This document shows positions 7,802-13,837 of a DNA stretch of 64,000 nt, piece by piece. The stretch comes from Exiguobacterium aurantiacum. GTDB lineage: Bacteria; Bacillota; Bacilli; Exiguobacteriales; Exiguobacteriaceae. The stretch covers positions 1,054,001 through 1,118,000 of the forward strand of contig NZ_MKXO01000001.1 of NCBI RefSeq assembly GCF_001766415.1, written 5' to 3'. Position 1 is the stretch's first letter, and the number at the start of each line of letters is the position of its first letter. The position numbers were made by a program, and so were the translations under genes. The notes under the pieces are model-generated. The model saw nothing but the letters and a program-made list of their open reading frames with translations. It did not search any database and had not been told where the DNA came from.

Positions 7802-8428
7802 TTATTTATCTTTTTTATGTGAATCTTCTGAACGTGAGTGCATCGCCTCGCCGATCTTTTCAGCGACGGCCACTTTGGCCCGCTTCGCATCGACTGCGAT
7901 TTCCTCCACTTTTTTCGTGATCAACACGTACTTCCCGCGACGCTTCATATGCGCGAATACGACTTTCTCCAGCATGCGATTGAACTTCGTGACGAGACCG
8001 TCCGTCTTGACGACGGGCTGCACGTGAACGACGTGAATGCCTGCCATATTGGCGCCGAGCACGTCAGTGAAGATTTGATCGCCTAAGAAAATCGCTTCTT
8101 TGGTTGAATAGCCGTACTTGGCAAGTGCTTGCTTGAACCCAGACGGCAACGGTTTTTTCGCACGCGCCACATAATGAAGACCGAGCGGTTCCGTAAACGT
8201 GCGCACGCGGTTCTCGTTATTATTCGAGACGACGATGACATCGAGTCCATGTGATTTCACTTTCTCGAGCCATAGCAAAAGAAGCTCAGGTGCGTGCGGG
8301 ACGTCCCAGGCCACGAGTGTATTATCAAGGTCCGTCAAAATGACGCGGACACCACGGTCTTTCAAGTCTTCAAGGTCGATGTCAAATACTGACGCGACGA
8401 ACTGTTTCGGATAAAGTCGATTAAACAC
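7802..8428 (-). CDS. yqeG: HAD-superfamily (subfamily IIIA) phosphatase YqeG
   Basis: A 208-residue HAD phosphatase. Motif I is LTDLDNTLVAWD (nucleophile and acid Asp), motif II VVSNNNENR, the Lys motif RAKKPLPSGFK, and motif IV IFLGDQIFTDVLGAN. YqeG is the usual first gene of the yqeH operon in Bacillales. Substrate is not defined. The charged C-terminal extension of about 35 residues makes it longer than the roughly 170-residue Bacillus protein. ATG at 8428, with GGAGGAAT upstream. Confidence 0.93.
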   Translation of the reverse strand: MFNRLYPKQFVASVFDIDLEDLKDRGVRVILTDLDNTLVAWDVPHAPELLLLWLEKVKSHGLDVIVVSNNNENRVRTFTEPLGLHYVARAKKPLPSGFKQALAKYGYSTKEAIFLGDQIFTDVLGANMAGIHVVHVQPVVKTDGLVTKFNRMLEKVVFAHMKRRGKYVLITKKVEEIAVDAKRAKVAVAEKIGEAMHSRSEDSHKKDK

Positions 8429-8500
8429 GTTTGTATTCCTCCAATTAGCTAAAGCGATTCAACAGCTTATACAAGTATTGATATCCCTTCTATGTTATAC

Positions 8501-8537
8501 GAAAACCGGCCAAACGACTAGTGTCTCGTTTGACCGG
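8501..8537 (-). terminator. Terminator of the trx-psd operon
   Basis: CCGGCCAAACGA (8506-8517) pairs with TCGTTTGACCGG (8526-8537) with one mismatch. On the minus strand it ends in TTTT. It lies 30 bp after the psd stop. Confidence 0.7.
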
Positions 8538-8567
8538 CCAGAAAATTGTTGTCTATTCACTTACCAG

Positions 8568-9353
8568 TCAAGCGTTCGATTGAATCGAACCGATGACTTC
8601 ACCGAGCCGGACCGGACCAATTTTCGCCGGGTCGATGACGACACGATCTTTCTCAAAACAGAGGATGACGGTCGAGCCGAACGAGAAGTAACCGACCTCG
8701 GCCCCTTTATCGACACGTTCGCCGTCATGGGTCCATTCGATTGTATTGACGTTCAAAGCGCCGACCATGATGTGCTCGTAACGTCCGGCCACGCTCTCAA
8801 AGCGTGTGACACGGCGATAGTTACGTGACAACGGGCGGACCGTCTCCGTCAAACCGAGTTCATTCACCGGCGCCGAACGGTCGCCGAGCTCGTAATGGCT
8901 GAGCACTCGGCCTGCGAGCGGGACATGGACACGGTGGTAGTCACGCGGGCTCAAGTAGAGCACGCAAACCGTCCCGCCGGCATACCGTCTCGCCTCTGAC
9001 TGTGAACCGAGCATCTCGGCGAGCGTATACGACTGCCCCTTCACTTCAAACCGACTCTCGTCTGTTATGGCGGACACGATCGACAATTGTCCGTCGCACG
9101 GTGATACGACCGTGTCCGTGTTTGCATCGATCGGGCGCGCCCCGTCTTTCAAGTGGCGCGTGAAAAAGGCGTGCAGACTCGGATAGGCGTCGATCGGCTC
9201 TGCCGCTTCAGCGATATCGATTTGATACGTTTTTGCGAACGACGGGATGAACGCGCGGCTCGCCTTCGACTCGGCGAACTGACGGAGCCGCTTGGCGATG
9301 AACGGTGTCGCATTCAATTCAAACAACGTCTGATACAAGCGGCTTTTGATCAC
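8568..9353 (-). CDS. psd: Phosphatidylserine decarboxylase proenzyme
   Basis: A 261-residue Psd, which converts phosphatidylserine to phosphatidylethanolamine at the membrane. The self-cleavage motif that creates the pyruvoyl group appears as FGSTVILCF near residue 228, with the serine of GST as the future pyruvoyl residue. LSPRDYHRVHVPLAGRV supplies the conserved His region and VVSPCDGQL the N-terminal motif. The start is GTG, overlapping the upstream thioredoxin-like stop by 4 bp (GTGA) behind GAGGAGG. The partner pssA is about 21 kb away rather than adjacent. Confidence 0.95.
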   Translation of the reverse strand: MIKSRLYQTLFELNATPFIAKRLRQFAESKASRAFIPSFAKTYQIDIAEAAEPIDAYPSLHAFFTRHLKDGARPIDANTDTVVSPCDGQLSIVSAITDESRFEVKGQSYTLAEMLGSQSEARRYAGGTVCVLYLSPRDYHRVHVPLAGRVLSHYELGDRSAPVNELGLTETVRPLSRNYRRVTRFESVAGRYEHIMVGALNVNTIEWTHDGERVDKGAEVGYFSFGSTVILCFEKDRVVIDPAKIGPVRLGEVIGSIQSNA

Positions 9354-9769
9354 TGTGCGGCCTCCTCGTTTTTAAAGAACGTTTCGTATTGTTGTTCCGA
9401 GACGGCCCCTTCGACACGACCTGTTTCTTGACCGTCTTTAAAACGAATCATCGTTGGTGTTCCGTTAATGCCATAAGTCGTCCAGACGTTATGATCGGCC
9501 AAGTTGATCGAGACCGCGTCATACTCCTCGATGAGTGGTTCGACATACGGTTTGACTTGCTCACAATATTCGCAACCCGTCTGCCAGAAGTAGACGACGA
9601 CCTCTTCTTCTTCGTCAATCTTCTGTTCGAGCTCGTCCGCTGACACGGCGTTGACGCCGGTCTCTTCATTCGCATTATTCAAGAAGAATAAGAGCGCGAT
9701 CCCGATCACGATGATGGCACCGATGATGGCGAACGTAATGAAGTTGGCGCGTTTGGCACTGTTTTTCAT
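9350..9769 (-). CDS. Membrane-anchored thioredoxin-like protein (CEYC)
   Basis: A 139-residue protein with one N-terminal transmembrane segment (about residues 11-30, FITFAIIGAIIVIGIALLFF) and an extracytoplasmic thioredoxin fold. The redox motif is WQTGCEYCEQVKPY, and the cis-proline loop is NGTPTMIRF. A disulphide reductase or oxidase role at the cell surface is inferred. The CEYC dipeptide does not decide direction. It is coupled by a 4-bp overlap to psd, whose product also works at the membrane. ATG at 9769. Confidence 0.85.
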   Translation of the reverse strand: MKNSAKRANFITFAIIGAIIVIGIALLFFLNNANEETGVNAVSADELEQKIDEEEEVVVYFWQTGCEYCEQVKPYVEPLIEEYDAVSINLADHNVWTTYGINGTPTMIRFKDGQETGRVEGAVSEQQYETFFKNEEAAQ

Positions 9770-9792
9770 GGTCGATCCCTCCTAAATGTGTA

Positions 9793-9823
9793 TAAAAAGA
9801 ACTGACTCGGATATGAGCCAGTT
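9793..9823 (-). terminator. Terminator of yjzD-like gene
   Basis: AACTGACTC (9800-9808) pairs with GAGCCAGTT (9815-9823) with one mismatch. The minus strand continues into TTTTTATA. Confidence 0.7.
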
Positions 9824-9837
9824 TGGTTGTGGACGTC

Positions 9838-10032
9838 TTACTTTTCTTGGGCGACGTCGTTGATTCCCATGTCTTGGTTAAGTGTATCCAAGAGCGCGAT
9901 AAAGATTGTGATGACCACGCCAAAGGCTGTTGCGAGCACCGCATTGAACGTCACGCCATCGACAGCTGAAATGATAAAGACCGCTGTATTCGAAAGCAAG
10001 ATCGCCCAGAACAATGTGACTAAGTAACGCAT
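9838..10032 (-). CDS. YjzD-like two-helix membrane protein (DUF2929)
   Basis: A 64-residue protein starting MRYLVTLFWAILLSN, with two predicted membrane helices and a short acidic tail ending NDVAQEK. The start and arrangement match the small YjzD/DUF2929 family of Bacillales, whose function is unknown. The ATG at 10032 sits behind GGAGGGG; codons further upstream do not look coding. It is flanked by its own terminator at 9793-9823 and diverges from the HAD phosphatase gene. Confidence 0.8.
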   Translation of the reverse strand: MRYLVTLFWAILLSNTAVFIISAVDGVTFNAVLATAFGVVITIFIALLDTLNQDMGINDVAQEK

Positions 10033-10196
10033 CGAAAGTCCCCTCCATCTCACAGATGATTCATAAAATTCCATACGGCAATAGTATATCATTGTTGCTG
10101 CACAATATGCGACCTCGATTGTATATTCTTTCCGTCGAAACGTGAAATATGGTACGGTCAGAGAAATAGTACACAATGTAGAAAAGAGGATGACTT

Positions 10197-11009
10197 ATGT
10201 CACGTTATTTAATCGCAGTCGATTTAGACGGTACGTTGTTACGAGATGACAAGACGATCAGCGAACGGAACATCCGCGCTCTTCAAGCGGCTCGTGATGC
10301 CGGCCATGAAGTCATGATCGCAACAGGACGGCCCCATCGCCACTCGATCATGTATTATGAACAACTCGGCTTGACGACGCCTTTGATCAATTTCAACGGA
10401 GCGCTCGTCCATCACCCGAAAGATACGTCCTACGCGGTCACACACCGTCCGATCCCACTTAAAACAGCACACGACATCATCGAAGAAGTATCGGAGACGA
10501 AAGCACACAACATCGTCGTCGAAGTGACCGACCACGTCTATTTCCATAAAGATCCGCAAGAATTTTACGGTCCTTACGCCGAACGGGCACTCAGTGTCAC
10601 ATCGGGTGACTTGCTCAAGCACTTGCAAGACGAGCCGACGTCGCTTTTGATCCACGCGACGAAAGAACACGTCGACAACGTCCGGGCCAGCTTGAACAAA
10701 GTGCACGCCGAAGCCGTCTTGAACCGTCAATGGCGCATGCCCGAGCACATGATCGAAGTCATGAGCCAAAATACATCGAAGGCGCTCGGCCTTCGCGAAG
10801 TATCGAAGCACTTGAACATTAGCCGTGAGAACATCATCGCGTTCGGCGATGAAGAGAACGACCTCGAAATGCTCGACTACGTCGGCACGGGCGTCGCGAT
10901 GGGCAACGCCATCAGCCAGCTCAAAGTCGTCGCCAACGAAGTGACCGCTTCGAACATGGATGACGGGATTGCCATCTACCTCGAAGAGAAATTTGGCATC
11001 AAGTCATAA
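10197..11009 (+). CDS. Cof-type HAD phosphatase
   Basis: A 270-residue HAD-IIB (Cof) hydrolase. Motif I is AVDLDGTLLRDDK, with nucleophile Asp9 and acid Asp11. IATGRPHR is motif II, and GDEENDLEML with GVAMGNA forms motif IV. The C2 cap lies in the middle. Such enzymes dephosphorylate sugar phosphates, phosphorylated vitamins or FMN with broad specificity, so the substrate is open. ATG at 10197 behind AAGAGG; it ends at a strong terminator. Single-gene unit. Confidence 0.92.
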   Translation: MSRYLIAVDLDGTLLRDDKTISERNIRALQAARDAGHEVMIATGRPHRHSIMYYEQLGLTTPLINFNGALVHHPKDTSYAVTHRPIPLKTAHDIIEEVSETKAHNIVVEVTDHVYFHKDPQEFYGPYAERALSVTSGDLLKHLQDEPTSLLIHATKEHVDNVRASLNKVHAEAVLNRQWRMPEHMIEVMSQNTSKALGLREVSKHLNISRENIIAFGDEENDLEMLDYVGTGVAMGNAISQLKVVANEVTASNMDDGIAIYLEEKFGIKS

Positions 11010-11014
11010 CCAAA

Positions 11015-11046
11015 GCACCGACTGATCCACAGTCGGTGTTTTTTGT
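11015..11046 (+). terminator. Intrinsic terminator of the HAD gene
   Basis: CACCGACTG (11016-11024) pairs with CAGTCGGTG (11030-11038) and is followed by TTTTTT. Confidence 0.92.
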
Positions 11047-11091
11047 GTTCGATCACTGCACCTAGTTAAATAAAGCGCAGTGAACTACTCA

Positions 11092-11120
11092 CCACTTGTT
11101 TGCTTCGCAACTTGAAGTGG
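11092..11120 (-). repeat. Right-end (tnpB 3' side) hairpin of the element
   Basis: CCACTT (11092-11097) pairs with AAGTGG (11115-11120), with TTGC/GCAA inside. In TnpB systems the guide (omega) RNA is made from the tnpB 3' region through this end, so the RNA would span roughly 11080-11250 on the minus strand. Guide use is inferred from the family. Confidence 0.6.
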
Positions 11121-11199
11121 GAGCTTCTTGGGAAGACCGTGCTTTGACCAGCCACGGTTGTGGACCAAGCTCGTCGGGCAGTCCCTGCCCTGGGGTGTT

Positions 11200-12291
11200 T
11201 CAGTCCGCGAGGCGCAACAGGTTGAGGCTCGCGTTGACGTCGCGGTCGTGGTGCGCGCCGCAAGCGGCGCATGTCCACTCGCGGACGTCTAGCTCCTTCC
11301 TGCCGCCGTTCTCGCCGCAGGCCGAACAGACCTGGGTCGAGGCGAACCACGGGTCGGCCTTGATGAACGTCCGTCCATAGAATCTCGCCTTATATTCCAG
11401 CTGGCGGACGAACTCGCCCCATCCGGCGTCCCCGATCGACTTTGCCAGGCGGCGGACCCGCATCATCTCCCTCGGCTTCAGCGTCTCGACGACGACGACT
11501 TGGTTCTCGTCGACGATGCGTCGTGACAGCTTGTGGAGGAAGTCGTGCCGGCGGTTCCGTACCTTTTCATGCTTCTTGGCCAATAGGAGCCGCGCCTTCT
11601 CGCGGTTCCGGCTGCCGGGCTTCTTGCGGGAGAGGGAGCGCTGCGCCCGTCTCAGCCGCGACTCGGCCTCGCGCAGGTTGCGCGGGTTCGGGATCTTCTC
11701 CGTCACCATCGCGTCGTTCGTCATGACGGCGAAGTGCCCGAGGCCGAGGTCGATCCCGATCTTGTGCTCGGCGGGGACCCACGGCTCGTCGGGCTGCTCG
11801 ACGAGGAGCGACACGAAGAACTTGCCCGTCTTCGTCATCGACACGGTCGCCGACCGGATCTCGCCGTCGAAGATTCGGTGCTGTGTGAAGCGGATGAACC
11901 CGACCTTCGGGAGCCGGACATGGCCCCCTTCGATGCGGATCGTGCCGTACTGGTTGTTCGTCGTGTAGGACGCGCGCGCCTTCCGTCTCGACTTGAACAC
12001 CGGGAAGCCGGCCGTCCCGGCGAAGAACTTCGCGAACGCAGTGTCGAGGTGCAGCTTCGCGTTCGCGAGCGCGAGGCTGTCCGCCTCGGCGAGGAACGGG
12101 AACAGCGGCTTGTAGGAGGCCGGCGTCGGCGGCTTCCGCTTCGGCCCGCCGTTCGCCTTCGTCTCCTCGTGGATAGCGATGCGGTCCTCGAGCAGCTTGT
12201 TGTAGACGAACCGGGCACAGCCGATCGTCCTGACCAGGAAATCGGCCTGTTCCGCGGTCGGGTGGAGCCTGTATTTGTAGCCCTTCAGCAT
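11200..12291 (-). CDS. tnpB: TnpB (OrfB) RNA-guided nuclease of IS200/IS605 family
   Basis: A 363-residue TnpB. RuvC-like catalytic residues are all present: Asp181 in GIDLGLG, Glu269 in VVVVETLK and Asp351 in HDRDVNAS. A zinc ribbon uses Cys322, Cys325, Cys341 and Cys344. The N-terminal MLKGYKYRLHPT and ARFVYNKLL are family-typical. TnpB proteins are omega-RNA-guided DNA endonucleases, ancestors of Cas12. The reading frame is full-length and shows no damage, so activity is plausible. The ATG follows GGAGGAGG. No TnpA is nearby, so movement would need one in trans. A LexA-like palindrome lies 88 bp upstream. Confidence 0.95.
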   Translation of the reverse strand: MLKGYKYRLHPTAEQADFLVRTIGCARFVYNKLLEDRIAIHEETKANGGPKRKPPTPASYKPLFPFLAEADSLALANAKLHLDTAFAKFFAGTAGFPVFKSRRKARASYTTNNQYGTIRIEGGHVRLPKVGFIRFTQHRIFDGEIRSATVSMTKTGKFFVSLLVEQPDEPWVPAEHKIGIDLGLGHFAVMTNDAMVTEKIPNPRNLREAESRLRRAQRSLSRKKPGSRNREKARLLLAKKHEKVRNRRHDFLHKLSRRIVDENQVVVVETLKPREMMRVRRLAKSIGDAGWGEFVRQLEYKARFYGRTFIKADPWFASTQVCSACGENGGRKELDVREWTCAACGAHHDRDVNASLNLLRLAD

Positions 12292-12378
12292 GTCTCCGCC
12301 TCCTCCCGGCCGATGATCGTGATGAACGCCTTCCTCATCCGATACCCGCGGCGGGGGAAGGGAAATCTGACGGAATCA

Positions 12379-12392
12379 CGAACTTATGTTCG
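12379..12392. promoter_or_regulatory. LexA-like box upstream of tnpB
   Basis: CGAACTTATGTTCG has perfect CGAAC/GTTCG arms with a 4-bp centre, 13 of 14 against the Gram-positive SOS consensus. It lies between the left-end hairpin and tnpB. Confidence 0.45.
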
Positions 12393-12441
12393 TCATATCT
12401 GTCACAGGGGTGGCCAAGAGGTTTATGTACGGGCGATTCAT

Positions 12442-12486
12442 CTCCCACCTACGCTGGGCCTCGCCCCAGACGCTTAGAGGTGGGAG
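12442..12486 (-). repeat. Left-end hairpin of the tnpB element
   Basis: CTCCCACCT (12442-12450) pairs with AGGTGGGAG (12478-12486), and CTGGGC...GCCCCAG forms an inner stem. Subterminal imperfect hairpins of this sort mark IS200/IS605 ends. Confidence 0.6.
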
Positions 12487-12499
12487 AATTCTCGCTTAA

Positions 12500-12778
12500 T
12501 TATGTTAAATATTCGTCAAAAATCTTGACCATGACTTTCGGTGTGTTTGCTAAATACACATTGATTTGTTGAGCATTCGAAGCAACTGGATCATAATGTC
12601 CCTCATCTGTCGGAAAGTCAGAGATTCCTTTGATAATGATACATTCGACGTCATTTTTCTTGCAGATATATGCGATTGCACCCGCTTCCGTATCCGCAAT
12701 GGTGATTTCATGCTCCTTAAGCTCTACATAGTCCTTCCACATCACGACTGCTCGATCAGCGGTGGCGATAATAATCAT
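12500..12778 (-). pseudogene. Remnant of 5'-methylthioadenosine/SAH nucleosidase-like gene
   Basis: The open 92-codon frame matches only the C-terminal part of a PNP/UDP-type nucleosidase (IIIATADRAVVMWKDY, IADTEAGAIAYICKK, IIKGISDFP with its catalytic Asp), whereas intact enzymes have about 230 residues. Translating upstream gives GATN-stop-ITEM in the same frame, so the homology seems to pass through a TAG nonsense codon (12790s) and then meets the yitT terminator. The 5' half is gone. The tnpB element begins directly after the stop. No ribosome site is evident. The remnant is probably not functional; a short expressed fragment cannot be excluded. Confidence 0.7.
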
Positions 12779-12812
12779 CTCCGTAATCTAGTTTGTTGCT
12801 CCCTTATATAAT

Positions 12813-12841
12813 AAACCCCGCTGAGTGTTCAGCGGGGTTTT
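12813..12841. terminator. Terminator after yitT
   Basis: AAACCCCGCTGA (12813-12824) pairs with TCAGCGGGGTTT (12829-12840) around a GTGT loop, a 12-bp perfect stem next to the yitT stop. Confidence 0.88.
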
Positions 12842-12843
12842 GT

Positions 12844-13692
12844 TTAGCGTCGGAACGCCCCTTCAACGTCTTCAGTCGGAACGACGTTAATAAAGACGTG
12901 TGAATCGGCATCTTTGCAGATACGTGTGATCTCACGGACTTCGTGGCGTTGGGCGACCATCATGAGCGTCGCTTTCTCGACTTTCGAATACGTACCGATC
13001 GCCGGCATGAGTGTGATGCCGCGGAACACGTGTTGGTGCAACTCTTGCGTCACTTCGTCCGGATGATTCGTGACGATGAAGAGCGTCTGCCGCTGCGTAT
13101 TCGTGTAAATCTCATCGATGACTTTCGACGTCACGTACAAGAAGACGATCGTATACAGCGCCGTCGGCCATCCGAACAAAGCACCGGCCCCAAGCGCGAT
13201 CATCATGTTCATGAGGAACAAGTAGACGCCGACCGAGTTGTTCGTGAACTTCGCTAGGATGAGGGCGACGATATCAAACCCTCCGGTCGAGGCACCGAAC
13301 CGAATCGTGATGCCTGACCCGATGGCGAGCAATACCCCGCCGAATACGGCGTTCAACAGCGGATCGTCCGAGAGGAGAGGTGTTTGCGGAAGCACGCGAA
13401 TGAACAAGGTGACCGAGGCGACGCTGATCAACGTATGGATCATCATGTTCTTTCCGAGCATAAAATAACTGACGATCAAGAGCGGTACGTTCAAGATGAA
13501 GAACCAAATGCCTTCACCGAGCTCAAACGGCGTACCGGCAAATAAGGTCGTGAAAATTTGGGCCAAGCCCGTAAACCCAGTCGAGTAAACCCCCGCTGGG
13601 ATTAAGAATAATGTCATGGATAATGCAACGAACACTCCCCCGATGATCGAAACGATCCCGATGCGCGCGTGTTCTTTAACGGATTCCGTCAA
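12844..13692 (-). CDS. YitT family membrane protein (DUF161 + DUF2179)
   Basis: A 282-residue protein with about five or six transmembrane helices. It includes the repeated glycine-rich DUF161 motifs (GVYSTGFTGLAQI, GIPIGSGITIRFGASTGGFD-like region near residues 115-140). A cytosolic C-terminal DUF2179 domain holds TLMPAIGTYSKVEKATLMMV and VFINVVPTEDVEG. YitT-family proteins are widespread in Firmicutes with no settled transport substrate. Start is TTG at 13692 behind AAAGGGGAG, an uncommon codon that keeps expression modest. Monocistronic. Confidence 0.88.
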   Translation of the reverse strand: MTESVKEHARIGIVSIIGGVFVALSMTLFLIPAGVYSTGFTGLAQIFTTLFAGTPFELGEGIWFFILNVPLLIVSYFMLGKNMMIHTLISVASVTLFIRVLPQTPLLSDDPLLNAVFGGVLLAIGSGITIRFGASTGGFDIVALILAKFTNNSVGVYLFLMNMMIALGAGALFGWPTALYTIVFLYVTSKVIDEIYTNTQRQTLFIVTNHPDEVTQELHQHVFRGITLMPAIGTYSKVEKATLMMVAQRHEVREITRICKDADSHVFINVVPTEDVEGAFRR

Positions 13693-13790
13693 GTTCTGTC
13701 TCCCCTTTCAAAATTAGCTAAGCATCAAGATAACATACATTCAAAGCCATGCCTACAACAAAAATACTGCGATGTGCCCGCCTGTATCAC

Positions 13791-13821
13791 AAAAAAACAA
13801 GCCGGCCGAAGCCGACTTGTT
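13791..13821 (-). terminator. Terminator of maltose phosphorylase gene
   Basis: AACAAGCCGGCC (13796-13807) pairs with the GCCGACTTGTT half (to 13821) with one mismatch. A plus-strand A run at 13791-13797 gives a T tract on the minus strand. Confidence 0.85.
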
Positions 13822-13837
13822 GACCTGATACGTTTGG

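Larger units (their letters stand above)
11080..12499 (-). mobile_element. IS200/IS605-family element with tnpB only (IS1341-like)
   Basis: The element consists of tnpB and two structured ends, with no tnpA visible. The end downstream of tnpB has a hairpin at 11092-11120 (CCACTT/AAGTGG with inner TTGC/GCAA). The end upstream has a long hairpin at 12442-12486 (CTCCCACCT/AGGTGGGAG with an inner CTGGGC stem). Lack of terminal inverted repeats and target duplications fits single-strand HUH transposition. By eye it is richer in G and C than its flanks, suggesting acquisition from elsewhere. Exact borders are estimates. It abuts the stop codon of a decayed nucleosidase gene. Confidence 0.7.

Noticed and set aside
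11734-12477. 247-codon plus-strand frame over tnpB and its upstream region
   Set aside because: It is antisense to TnpB, whose motifs are complete. The translation is Arg/Val/Leu-rich with no family resemblance, and it runs across the element's hairpin end.
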